The notes below the pieces were generated by a model that worked only from the letters and a program-made list of their open reading frames with translations, was not told the DNA's origin and ran no database searches. A program made the translations under genes and the position numbers. 64,000 bases of DNA. It comes from Actinernus sp. WN-2022 (Eukaryota; Cnidaria; Anthozoa; Actiniaria; Actinernidae). Every line of letters begins with the position of its first letter. Position 1 is the stretch's first letter. The stretch lies in the NCBI GenBank assembly GCA_030867875.1, contig JAOWCC010000577.1, forward strand, positions 77,109,740-77,173,739. Reading direction: 5' to 3'. Positions 29,732 to 38,780 of the stretch are shown here, piece after piece.

Positions 29732-30201
29732 ACGATAACTGTCTAGTAAGAATTCTAGTCGAAAACGAAGGTCTGTTTCATATGCAAATTCCCGTTGTTT
29801 TGTCACGTACTATCGTTTCATCGGTCAAGGGGGGCTAAATGTATAAATTCCTAAGTTCCCCCTAAAATTCCTGAGCGACCCAGAAATGCCTTAGCGCCCC
29901 AATTTACTTCGAACGAGTAGAATCGGGGCGCAAAGGCATGCAAATTTTTTTGGCGACCCGAATTCTAGACTGAATTTTGCGTACGACTTAGAAACTTTTA
30001 TTTCGCTAAGTTGACAACCGCCCACGCAGTGTCTCGAAATTTGAATACGAACCAGACATACTAATTAAACGCCAAGTTGACAACAGCCCACGCGGTGTCT
30101 CGAAATTTGAATACGAACCAGACATACTAATTAAATACAGCTGCTCTTATCAAAGTGGAAATATCGCCCATGCGATGTTTTCTCATATGAGATGTTGATT
30201 T
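29732..30201. other. Non-coding spacer with 66-bp tandem duplication (P3)
   Basis: 30,008-30,139 holds two copies of a 66-bp unit starting AAGTTGACAACMGCCCACGC, differing at a few positions. The rest is AT-rich with some GGGGGC-type and CCCC runs near 29,830-29,900. P2 has only about 35 bp here, so this spacer is P3-specific. Confidence 0.7.
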
Positions 30202-30810
30202 TTATACCAATTTTGCTCTCATTTCTTCTAACATTTTTTGTTTGATTTCGGAACGAATTTGTTCTATATTTTTTTCGCTTATTTGTCCTGGAGTCTTTCG
30301 GCGAATTTCAGACCTCATAATCTCGTATTTATCTGCTTCAGCGAGGATGAGACCGTATTCAGAGTCAGATATATTTTCATCGCGTAGAGCCTTCGATACT
30401 AGATCACGAATCGTATTAATTTTCGCTTTAGCTAACATAGTTGTTTTCTCATGTTTAGATACTTTTATTCCTAATTTTTTAGCTCCAATGGTCGTAGATG
30501 CTGAAATTAATCCACACAAGCCACCAATAACACCTAATGGTAAACCAATCACTATTCCGAGGCCAGTTAAAGCTATTCCCAATCCAGACCCAGATAAAAT
30601 CACAGATAGACCTCCTGTTACCACGGCAATACCATGAACTATTCCTTGAGAACGCGCATATTTCTTACGTACGCCTTCGTAGTGTTTCTCTTGAATTTCG
30701 ATATCCGAAAGCGTATCTCGGATTGTTTGTAGTCGAAAATTCTTGCCAGTGAGCGATGGATAGATTTTTGGTGCCGATGGAAAAAGTGGTTGAATTGAAT
30801 CGCCGTCCAT
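30202..30810 (-). CDS. Glycine-rich membrane protein (P3)
   Basis: 202 residues, about 90% identical to the P2 protein by eye. It has the same Gly-rich hydrophobic hairpin (about residues 52-105) and coiled-coil tail; only the last 25 residues differ appreciably. Open in all three Polintons. Confidence 0.65.
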   Translation of the reverse strand: MDGDSIQPLFPSAPKIYPSLTGKNFRLQTIRDTLSDIEIQEKHYEGVRKKYARSQGIVHGIAVVTGGLSVILSGSGLGIALTGLGIVIGLPLGVIGGLCGLISASTTIGAKKLGIKVSKHEKTTMLAKAKINTIRDLVSKALRDENISDSEYGLILAEADKYEIMRSEIRRKTPGQISEKNIEQIRSEIKQKMLEEMRAKLV

Positions 30811-30833
30811 CGTATATGTGATATACGTATGAT

Positions 30834-31502
30834 TTACTCAAGCTTCAATACGAAACGTAGAGGCTGCTTGTTGAAGTCTATGAGATTGCCTTTCTCATTG
30901 CAAACTGTGAGGTGAATGTAGTTCCGCATCGTTCCTAGGGCTCGAATGGGTATGAGGGTTGGTGGAAAGTAAGTTGTTTCACCAAAAACGTGTGATGTCG
31001 TTTTAAAAGTATGTAGGATTTTAGATGGCTTCCCATCAAGAAGTGAGAAATCTGAATCCACCACATCACAGTAGATAGATATGTGATTAATATCTTTTGG
31101 CACCAGGACGTATTTTCCTTTATTGATAGTCACATAATCTGTCACATCTTCATTTACTTCGATACCAAACAAATCGCAGACATTCTTAGTGAATTGGATT
31201 GGTTTCTTGACCTTCATAAGCCAATATTTCCTAAATGGATAGTCTATGAATTCCAAGTAACCAGCCTCAACTGCGGGATCTAAGTAGGTTATCAAATTTT
31301 CTATCTTATAATGTCCCGCCTTAATTTCGTATGGAAACGTCAAACTATTGGGGGTAATCCACTTAAAGCCCCCTTTCTCAGCCAGGTTCCACCAATTATG
31401 ACTAATAGTGACCTCAACTAGCGAAATATTATTGATAAGAATGGGGTTATCGAAGTAGACAGTATGGTCAGACGAGGTGGTGGTGACATTTAAGATAACC
31501 AT
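30834..31502 (-). CDS. mCP: Penton-like minor capsid protein (P3)
   Basis: 222 residues. N-terminal FDNPILINNISLVEV, central KKPIQFTKNVCDLFGIE, and the conserved second half ISIYCDVVDSDFSLLDGK...LHLTV..EKGNLIDFNKQP...FVLKLE, which is the pattern of Polinton single jelly-roll minor capsid proteins (YCDVVD and DFxxxPLxF). It would form the capsid vertices. It has diverged more from P2 in the middle third than neighbouring genes have. Confidence 0.75.
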   Translation of the reverse strand: MVILNVTTTSSDHTVYFDNPILINNISLVEVTISHNWWNLAEKGGFKWITPNSLTFPYEIKAGHYKIENLITYLDPAVEAGYLEFIDYPFRKYWLMKVKKPIQFTKNVCDLFGIEVNEDVTDYVTINKGKYVLVPKDINHISIYCDVVDSDFSLLDGKPSKILHTFKTTSHVFGETTYFPPTLIPIRALGTMRNYIHLTVCNEKGNLIDFNKQPLRFVLKLE

Positions 31503-31551
31503 TATATATTAAAGGTATAAACTATGTATATGTATAGCTTCAATAGTTACT
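31503..31551. promoter_or_regulatory. Shared divergent promoter, penton / large protein (P3)
   Basis: Contains TATATATTAAAGGTATAAAC followed by TATGTATATGTATAGCTTCAATA. Matches the P2 gap and, in reverse orientation, the P1 gap at 58,938-59,003, which share ATATTAAAGGTAT and the later TTCAATA. Confidence 0.5.
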
Positions 31552-33188
31552 ATGCCTTTCGTCGTGCCAGACGAAGACGACGGTCTATCTGCAGAGGACA
31601 TAGCAGAGATTGCTAGGGGTGGACCAAGACTATCGAAATCTGAGCAGACTGCTCTAATTGCCGATGAAAATAAGAGGATCTCAAAACTGAATACCGATCT
31701 ATTGGTGAAGTTTAATAAACAATACCCACATGCGGATTTCCATCAGTTCTATGCATCCACGAGCATACATGATTCAGGTAAATATTCGACGAGTATTTGG
31801 TTTCGATATGGGAATCATAGCTATGCGGTATATGGTGATGATATCTCCAAACTACCTGCTACAATTCAAAAACGCATCGATAAAGCGTTGTGGGGGATGG
31901 TTGATGGTTTCCCATCTACGTTAACACTAGATAAAAGCGTGAAATATCCCATCGCAGCAGTTCCTTTTCACGAAAAAGCACAAGATATCGATCTCATTAA
32001 TCTATGGATATACGTCACGCCTACGAAAAAGTTCAAAGCAGGTGTACCCAACATATTCAAGGAGACCGTTATAAAGCATATGACAGCAAATGAGTCCTAC
32101 CATTGGTTACATGGTCCGGATTTCAAATATTGGCCTCAACGTGGTGTGCGACTTCTGGATGTGGAGTGTCATTGTTTGATCCTATTTTCAAAACGTATCC
32201 TCCTATTGTTCAAGGACAACTACGATTTCACGTTTATTTCACAATACGAAGAATTCTACATGAACTTGGTGGTGCTCATGGAGTTCCTCTACCTGGTGAC
32301 TCTGCTTTCAAGCAAATGGATAACCTCTATAGCAAATCAGCTCTTGAGAAATTATGCATCGAATTTGGTATATCTCGAACACCAGATTTCCGATGGCACG
32401 GAGGTAGGAATAACGGATTAGGAGATGTATTCCTTTTGTACGATGATGGTTTCAAAAACGTCCACGTAATCAGAGGTTACGATAAAGAAGCAGATAATTG
32501 GCCAAATCACAATAATTTATTTGCAGACCAAGGAGGTAAGGAGGATCAGGGCGATCTTGTGGCATTCATTCGGAACGATGAACATGAAGGAAAACAATAC
32601 AATTGGTTTACACCACCAACCGGTAAGGGATTAACAAATGCTGGATTAGGTAGATTGAATCGATCAGTTGAAGCTTTTGGATATTGCGTTCTAGCTGCTC
32701 AAAATGATCTTAACCAATCCATCGTAGATAGTTTAAATGTCAAAGAAAAAATTAAGAGATTAGTCGAAGACGCTATTCTCGAAAACGGTTTAGTGGTAAG
32801 CTATAAAAACTATCTTACAGCTATACTACACACACATAAGAGATTAGACCTAGCAATAGCCATAGGGGTACGATTACTACCAAGCAATCTTGAGTACTAC
32901 CTCAGCAAGAAGGATGGTTATAAAAATCCAATCCCGAACGCCACAGAAGGTATGGTGTTAGGGAAAAACGATATTAATGCAGATGTTCTCGAAACCAAAT
33001 ACCCACCAGATATGAAAGGGAAGAAACAAAAGAAACAATTACCACATCAAGTTCCACAACAATTACCACAACAAGTTCCACAACGAGTTTCACATAGTAT
33101 CTTACCGAATCCTACTCCACAGCATGAGATCAATCTAGCGATAGTATCTATTGCAGGAGCTGGAATTGCATGGGCGTTATTTCGTTAA
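31552..33188 (+). pseudogene. Large tail-anchored protein, one frameshift (P3)
   Basis: Starts MPFVVPDEDDGLSAEDIAE. At about 32,139 a net loss of 16 bases relative to P2 shifts the frame just before the GCGVSLF block; the downstream part is open to 33,188. The C-terminal linker (PQQLPQQVPQRV) and membrane helix (AIVSIAGAGIAWALFR) are preserved. The N-terminal 60 residues match P1, not P2. Confidence 0.75.
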
Positions 33189-34222
33189 CGTCGTTTGTAT
33201 TGCTCTATTATGATCACCACTATTGCTTCGATGAATAACCAAACGTTCTCTGCTAATACTCCTAGAGCTTTACCAGCCATAGTAAATATGAAATTCGCAA
33301 TTGATCCAATCATTCCAGGTAGTATCTGTCCAAGTTTCTTTCCCATTTCCTTTAACAACTCACCCACCGTTTTCAATCCCTTCTTTACTGTATCTCCCAC
33401 TTTGTCGATACCATCTTTTACTGGTTTCGGTACGGATTTCGATAACTGGGAAACTAATACGCTAACGATAGCACCAATAGCAGTTACCACCGCAAGAACG
33501 GTCATTCCATACTTTCTGAAAATGTATTTAACCCTTTCACGTAGCGATATACGTTCTAGTATGGCTTCTTCTTGACGTTCAAGTAATTCTCTTGTCTTAT
33601 GGATGGATACTAATTCTGTCTTAGCTTTTTCTTTCTGAGCGTCGGTCGATTCGGAGTCTTCGAGAATAGATTCGTTATTTGCTTCCCGATCAGCGAGTTG
33701 TCGTTCTGCAAATATTACTTCATTGGCGGCCGCTTCATTATTTGGACCTAAAGCAGCTTTGAGAGCTTTCCTCATCTGCACACGTAATTTCATATCTTTC
33801 TCATCACCGACAAATAGACGTGTAAATGGTGCTTTGCTTCCAAGTTCGCGAACGTTGAGTCGTCCGTCTATTAAGATTTCGATATTATATCGAACACCAG
33901 CATCCGGATATTGCCCTTTTACTATGTTAACTAGCATTTCTTTTGCTGAATCTGATATGGTTTGTTCGAATGTGAATCCTCGAAGTGGGTCGCCTCCTAT
34001 AGCGTAGTCATGCAAATTATCCATGGTAATTGTCTCACTACCCCCAGCTTCTTCTTGATTGTCACTCAATAAGTAAGCCATGTATCTTTCATTTGCTTCT
34101 CGTTGTCGGTCTTCTTCATCTCGTTGTCGTCGGTTTTCTTCATCTCGTTGTTGTTCTTCGTATCTGTCGGTACTATCCTCAGGTCTCACATCAACGTCGG
34201 CCCTATCTTCCATATTGAACAT
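33185..34222 (-). CDS. Two-helix membrane protein with charged N-terminus (P3)
   Basis: 345 residues from MFNMED (34,222); the longer frame to 34,303 would run into the MCP gene and is not supported by P2. DEENRRQRDEEDRQREANER coil, membrane helix near residue 245, amphipathic Lys-rich segment, and a second hydrophobic region ending EQYKRR. The stop overlaps the large-protein stop by 4 bases, as in P2. Confidence 0.65.
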   Translation of the reverse strand: MFNMEDRADVDVRPEDSTDRYEEQQRDEENRRQRDEEDRQREANERYMAYLLSDNQEEAGGSETITMDNLHDYAIGGDPLRGFTFEQTISDSAKEMLVNIVKGQYPDAGVRYNIEILIDGRLNVRELGSKAPFTRLFVGDEKDMKLRVQMRKALKAALGPNNEAAANEVIFAERQLADREANNESILEDSESTDAQKEKAKTELVSIHKTRELLERQEEAILERISLRERVKYIFRKYGMTVLAVVTAIGAIVSVLVSQLSKSVPKPVKDGIDKVGDTVKKGLKTVGELLKEMGKKLGQILPGMIGSIANFIFTMAGKALGVLAENVWLFIEAIVVIIIEQYKRR

Positions 34223-34247
34223 AACTATATATCTTGGTATATTCAAC
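34223..34247. promoter_or_regulatory. Divergent promoter between two-helix protein and MCP (P3)
   Basis: Only 25 bp separate the two starts, and the gap is AT-rich (AACTATATATCTTGGTATAT). The same gap and motif occur in P2 (21,080-21,104). Start sites must overlap the coding ends, as is common in compact viral genomes. Confidence 0.4.
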
Positions 34248-35483
34248 ATGATATCGTCGAAGTTAATTCCTAAGGAAGCACTAAGAGTGCAACTCGCACT
34301 CAAAGCTCAACGAACCTTATATAGAAAAACTTTCACTCCATCATCTGCTAATCCAGGTGAGACGCTCTATGTGGAAGTTCCAACGATGGGAAAAGATATC
34401 GTATTAGTACCTGGTAGTTTAGCATTATTGGGTGATATCGTATTGTCTGGTGGACATGCTAATAATCGAGTCGTTGCAAATGTTGGACGTTGCTTAGTTA
34501 TACATCGAGTTTGTAAGATAGGAGCTGAAATAGTAGAAGACATTGCTCGATCGGATCTATTACAAACATATTCCGATATCTATCTATCTACACAAGAGAG
34601 AGAATCGAGAGTACAACAAGGTATCCAATCAGATAACACAAATAAGCTACGATCTAAGGCTGGTGATGCAGGTACTTCAGATGTTGGTGAGAATGCATTG
34701 TTAGCTGCATATGGTTCAAAATATAGAATTCCGTTAGACGTTGATATTCTTACACAACATGGAGTTCTATATCCACATGCATTAGAAGACACTATTTCAT
34801 TCGAATTAACTCTAGCCCGCTCTATCGATATAATCGTTGGATCAGATTCGACAAAGATAGGTACGTACAAGCTTACCAACATCCAGTTAGAATACGAAGC
34901 AATCAAGAATGAAACGCTAGCTAGGAAGACATTTCGCACATATGAAAGGGGTACTGCATTCCTATACGATCACGCGGTTCACTTCAAGTTAGTACCTATC
35001 GCTAAGGCATCAGATACTTTGATATCTCAGAATATAAATGTTCCACGACGATCATTCGCTGGATTACTCTTTCTATTCGTAGATCCTCCCACCGCCGGTT
35101 CACGAGATAGCGAAGCATTCGTAAATCCTGATATTTCAAAGATAGAGATAGACGTAAATGGAGTTCCAAATAGATTCTTTCCAGGAGGTATGTTAACACC
35201 AGATTTTTGGGAGTCCACAAAAGGATGGTTTGGTACATCCAATACTTCCATGACTCCTACCAAATTTTACAATAACAGATTTGCCATCCTAGTCGATTGT
35301 CGTACAGCAAAAGATTCCTCTGCTCATGGTGATGGAATGGCACAAACTGGTGGTGGAAAAGATATCGATATTCGTATACATAGAACTTTAAAAGGAAGTG
35401 GAAACGTAAACATGCATATCTATGTCCTTGCTGATGCTCAGCTCAAGATATTGAACAGATCTTTAGATAGTATAACATACTGA
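34248..35483 (+). CDS. MCP: Putative double jelly-roll major capsid protein (P3)
   Basis: 411 residues from MISSKLIPKEALR; the ATG is preferred over an in-frame one at 34,080 that lies in the opposite gene. Conserved landmarks: LVPGSLALLGDIVLSGGHAN (about 52-71), AAYGSKYRIPLDVDIL (about 155-170), NVPRRSFAGLL (about 264-274) and DVNGVPNRFFPGGM (about 305-318). It is the best-conserved gene with the ATPase, whose start shares a base with its stop. It would build the icosahedral shell. It is shorter than many Polinton capsid proteins, so a structure comparison would settle the call. Confidence 0.65.
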   Translation: MISSKLIPKEALRVQLALKAQRTLYRKTFTPSSANPGETLYVEVPTMGKDIVLVPGSLALLGDIVLSGGHANNRVVANVGRCLVIHRVCKIGAEIVEDIARSDLLQTYSDIYLSTQERESRVQQGIQSDNTNKLRSKAGDAGTSDVGENALLAAYGSKYRIPLDVDILTQHGVLYPHALEDTISFELTLARSIDIIVGSDSTKIGTYKLTNIQLEYEAIKNETLARKTFRTYERGTAFLYDHAVHFKLVPIAKASDTLISQNINVPRRSFAGLLFLFVDPPTAGSRDSEAFVNPDISKIEIDVNGVPNRFFPGGMLTPDFWESTKGWFGTSNTSMTPTKFYNNRFAILVDCRTAKDSSAHGDGMAQTGGGKDIDIRIHRTLKGSGNVNMHIYVLADAQLKILNRSLDSITY

Positions 35484-36106
35484 TGGATTCCCTCGTAGAA
35501 CACATTCCATTCAACACACTTATAGTAGGTCCAACGAATTGTGGAAAGACTGCATTTCTCATAGAACAACTTCGTGGACCATTTCGTGGTAAGTTCGATT
35601 ATATAGTATTAATTTGTCCTACGTATGCCCACAACAAAACATATCATGGATTTGCTAATCGAGATCGGCATTTTTATGTCATATCACCATCTCAGGATGC
35701 TATCGATACCACATTAAATATTTGTGCAACCTTTTGGTCAGGTACCAATACATTATTGATTCTAGATGATTGCGCCGCATCAAAAGATGTAAAACGAAGA
35801 ACTGACAAACTAGTAGATTTAGCATTCTCTGCTCGACATATAGGACTATCTATTTGGGTACTATCCCAACAATTAACGAGTATATGTAAACCTTTTCGTG
35901 AGAACGTAGCTATCGTAGTAGCATTTCATACAGCATCGGTTATAGATGGTAAAAAGATATTTGAAGATTACGGAGACTCACAAGAATGTAATGAATTACG
36001 AATGATACTTCGATCTCATAAGTTTGCTCGCATATGTTTCTGTTTGCGACATCCTTTTGCAGTAGTGTTAGAGATACCCGCACCTATAACATATTATCAT
36101 GGATGA
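35483..36106 (+). CDS. A32/FtsK-like DNA-packaging ATPase (P3)
   Basis: 207 residues, with Walker A GPTNCGKT (16-23), Walker B LLILDDC (91-97) and the SQQLTS motif. Near-identical to P2. It overlaps both neighbours by 1 and 8 bases, which suggests a single transcription unit from MCP to the membrane genes. Confidence 0.85.
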   Translation: MDSLVEHIPFNTLIVGPTNCGKTAFLIEQLRGPFRGKFDYIVLICPTYAHNKTYHGFANRDRHFYVISPSQDAIDTTLNICATFWSGTNTLLILDDCAASKDVKRRTDKLVDLAFSARHIGLSIWVLSQQLTSICKPFRENVAIVVAFHTASVIDGKKIFEDYGDSQECNELRMILRSHKFARICFCLRHPFAVVLEIPAPITYYHG

Positions 36107-36654
36107 ATACGTCAAAGAACTGGAAGGTGAGGATTTAACAGGTCCACCAACCAAATTGGAATTTTCAACCGAATTGGAGGATATCGAAGAATGGCGGGAA
36201 GAACTTAAGACCTTAGCTGTATTAGGTAAAACGAAAGAATGTCTAGGACAGAATTTCTCCCTAACAGATATAACTAAACTATCTGAGAAGGACGTAAAAC
36301 GTTTACATAGTAGATACCAGGCCGTAGTAGCAAATCAAATAACAGTACACTGGTGTACTACGTCAAGTTACTCGCGCAGTCTCATACGTAGCTACACTAG
36401 ACAACCAACAAGCACTGTTTAAGGATCTACAAGAAAACCAATTAGCCCGCCATCAGATATCTATGGCGGCTGGTCGATTAGCACTTAAACACGGTCGATT
36501 TGTAGCTCTAGCTAGTGTCTTGTTCAATGTAGCTGATCACATAGTCATTCCTGGTACACCTATTGAACCTTCGCAAGTAACTACTATATCAAATCAAGAT
36601 GGAGGAACAGACGGATCAGATAACTGCGAATCCACCGAAAACAACACCAACTAA
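36099..36654 (+). pseudogene. Roughly 200-residue helical protein, frameshifted (P3)
   Basis: Open for 83 residues with the EDLTGPPTK N-terminus shared with P1 and the LGQNFSLTDITKLSEKDVKRLH block. A small deletion at about 36,350 shifts the frame. The remainder (LQENQLARHQISMAAGRLAL...) is open to 36,654 in another frame. It is broken at a different point from P2. Confidence 0.65.
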
Positions 36655-36952
36655 AGTAAAAGATCCAAAGAGGGTTGCTGCTGGGAAAGCACTAGCACTA
36701 AGTAATAAACTTGCTAGAGAGGCTCAAAAGAGAGAGATTTCGTGTGAATGTGAATTATCTAAAGAAACCGACGTAGATGAAAGTTGGACTAGAAACGTAT
36801 CCACTAATACTACTATCGCAGTTATTGGTACGGGTGCCGCATTGTTTGGCGCGTACTATCAATACAGAAGATATAGAGACGACACTTCTAAGAACATTAG
36901 TCCTATACGACCCGCGAGTCCGATAAAGACTACGGTACCAGATATGGAGTAA
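36599..36952 (+). CDS. Small single-helix membrane protein (P3)
   Basis: 117 residues. Charged N-terminal half (DPKRVAAGKALALSNKLARE), membrane helix TTIAVIGTGAALFGAYY, short basic and Pro-rich tail. Overlaps the end of the previous gene by 56 bases, as in P2. Confidence 0.6.
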   Translation: MEEQTDQITANPPKTTPTKVKDPKRVAAGKALALSNKLAREAQKREISCECELSKETDVDESWTRNVSTNTTIAVIGTGAALFGAYYQYRRYRDDTSKNISPIRPASPIKTTVPDME

Positions 36953-36987
36953 CAATTAAAGACTAGAGATATACGATATATATTAGG

Positions 36988-37197
36988 ATGGATAAGGAAT
37001 TGATGAAAACAGCGACCGATGCTGCTATGATAACTGGAATAGCTACTGGTATTGGTTGGATCGTAAAAAAGGCTACCAAGGAATCTATGCTTAGTGATCC
37101 TTCTATTTCTATCATAAATTACGTGAAGTGGACTGCTGTAATAGCTGGTAGCATATATGCAAAACAATATCTCGAGAAACAAAAGATCGTACCATAA
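36988..37197 (+). CDS. Short membrane protein, ATGIGW family (P3)
   Basis: 69 residues. TDAAMITGIATGIGWIVKKA, then SIINYVKWTAVIAGSI and a basic end. The stop codon TAA overlaps the ATG of the next gene by one base. Function unknown. Confidence 0.6.
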   Translation: MDKELMKTATDAAMITGIATGIGWIVKKATKESMLSDPSISIINYVKWTAVIAGSIYAKQYLEKQKIVP

Positions 37198-37637
37198 TGG
37201 CGAAGTTAGCAGCTATTGGAATGTCTATTTTCGGAGCAGTTTTGAATGCAACGGCATTTACTGGTGGTGGAGTGCTTGCTAAGATGTTTGGTGGGAAAGA
37301 TGAAACTGCTAATATAGAACGAGAGAGACATGATAGGGAAATGGAAAAATTCGATGCTGATAGGGAGGCTTATATCGAAGAACGTCAAAAATTGTCCGAT
37401 TGGACGCATAAACAGGAAGTTGCTGAACGCGATTCTCATAATAATCAACTTGATAGTAACCGAGCTTTCATACAATCCGATAAGTTACGTCAGGCACTGA
37501 AACGACTCGAAGCAATGAAAGAACCTCGTTTCTCTGACTACTATCAACCATCTAACGCACAGAAAACTAGTGAGTTGATCTATGTTGGTGGTGGAATGCT
37601 AGTCGCTGGATACGCTATTAGTCGATATGCCTTTTAA
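37197..37637 (+). CDS. Two-helix, coiled-coil membrane protein (P3)
   Basis: 146 residues. Hydrophobic N-terminus (GMSIFGAVLNATAFTGGG), a charged coil from about residue 38 to 110, EPRFSDYYQPSNAQK, and a C-terminal hydrophobic segment (LIYVGGGMLVAGYAISRYAF). Same layout in P2; relics in P1 and R1. Confidence 0.6.
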   Translation: MAKLAAIGMSIFGAVLNATAFTGGGVLAKMFGGKDETANIERERHDREMEKFDADREAYIEERQKLSDWTHKQEVAERDSHNNQLDSNRAFIQSDKLRQALKRLEAMKEPRFSDYYQPSNAQKTSELIYVGGGMLVAGYAISRYAF

Positions 37638-37670
37638 AAAACGAGAATTTTTACGATCGATGAGATACTA

Positions 37671-37735
37671 AAAAAGAAAAAAAGAATAAGAACTAGTTGG
37701 TTAGATAAGTTCTTATTCCTTTTTTTTCTTTCTTT
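37671..37735 (+). terminator. Hairpin with 15-nt loop before integrase (P3)
   Basis: AAAGAATAAGAAC / GTTCTTATTC stem with extended A/T tracts around the loop at 37,694-37,708, whose sequence is identical to that of P2. Confidence 0.6.
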
Positions 37736-37772
37736 TTTCTTCTTGTTGAAGGTTAGAATACATAGATATATA

Positions 37773-38780
37773 ATGGATGCTAAACTTGCGAATATCTTCT
37801 ATGGTCCTATGGGCTATTGGAAAGGTTATGCTGCAATTGGTAAGTTATCGGTGGCTGCAAAGGTATCGGAAGATGTAGCTAAGGGTTGGTTAGAGAAACA
37901 AGCCATGTGGCAAATATATCTATCACCACCACACTATATTCCACGACCACATTGGACTGTATCGAAACCTAATGAAGTTCATCAAGCTGATTTGATCTTT
38001 CTACCTCACGATCGACCTGGACGTGGAAGGAAACTATATAAGTATGCTTTAGTGGTAATCGATGTAGCTTCTAGATATAAAGAGGCTGAACCTTTAGCAT
38101 CGAAAGATAGTGGTGAAGTGTCTGCAGCATTTGATCGAATCTACAAACGTAGTCCACTAGAATGGCCAAAAACATTGCAAGTTGATCCTGGTAGAGAATT
38201 CATGGGACGTATGTCTGAAACATTAGAACTACGTGGTACAAAAGTTCAACGAGGTGAAGCCGGTCATCATAGGGCACAAAGTTTTGTCGAACGAGCAAAT
38301 AGAACGATAGCTGAAAGATTATTTGGATATCAATATGCAAAAGAGATGGTACTTACATCTGAAGGATCGGATGCGCGTAGTAGAGAATGGGTATTGAGGC
38401 TTCCTGATGTTATCAAGGCTATGAACAATGAAGTTACTCGACTAACAGGTAAGGAACCTTCAAATTCTATAGAGGCACAACAAGTAAACATAAAGACTCC
38501 TACATATTCTCGAATTATTGGATTGAAAGAAAAGCGACTACCATTCGATGTTTTAGTTCGATATCTATACTCACCGGGAGAATTGGAAGGTGGAGTAAAA
38601 CGAGCAACTGATCCTGTATGGAGTTTACAGACATATTATATTTCTCGAAGTGTGGTATCATCAAATCAACCTGTTCTATACTATTTAGGAAAAGATGCAC
38701 CAAAGCGAGGGTTCGTTCGTGAAGAGATACAAGTGATACCACCAGATACAGAACTACCACCAAAAGGTATTCTAAGATAG
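37773..38780 (+). CDS. int: Retrovirus-like integrase (P3)
   Basis: 335 residues from MDAKLANIFYG (numbering below counts from there). N-terminal helical zinc-less region, then an rve/RNase H core with Asp73 (QADLIFL), Asp138 (QVDPGREF) and Glu173 (SFVERANRT), a D,D-35-E spacing. The C-terminal module ends YYLGKDAPKRGFVREEIQVI, as in other Polinton integrases. It joins element ends to target DNA; the 5-bp TAATA repeat around P3 is the expected footprint. A TATATA tract just precedes the ATG. It converges on the polymerase gene, the stops lying about 10 bp apart or overlapping. Confidence 0.9.
   Translation: MDAKLANIFYGPMGYWKGYAAIGKLSVAAKVSEDVAKGWLEKQAMWQIYLSPPHYIPRPHWTVSKPNEVHQADLIFLPHDRPGRGRKLYKYALVVIDVASRYKEAEPLASKDSGEVSAAFDRIYKRSPLEWPKTLQVDPGREFMGRMSETLELRGTKVQRGEAGHHRAQSFVERANRTIAERLFGYQYAKEMVLTSEGSDARSREWVLRLPDVIKAMNNEVTRLTGKEPSNSIEAQQVNIKTPTYSRIIGLKEKRLPFDVLVRYLYSPGELEGGVKRATDPVWSLQTYYISRSVVSSNQPVLYYLGKDAPKRGFVREEIQVIPPDTELPPKGILR

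Noticed and set aside
30242..30637. Open frame of 131 codons on the plus strand
   Set aside because: Antisense shadow of the Gly-rich membrane protein gene; similar shadows exist over most real genes here.
34080..34247. N-terminal extension of the P3 capsid protein (56 residues, Ser/Arg-rich)
   Set aside because: It lies on the complement of the two-helix gene; the equivalent P2 region does not continue in frame, and homology starts at MISSKL.
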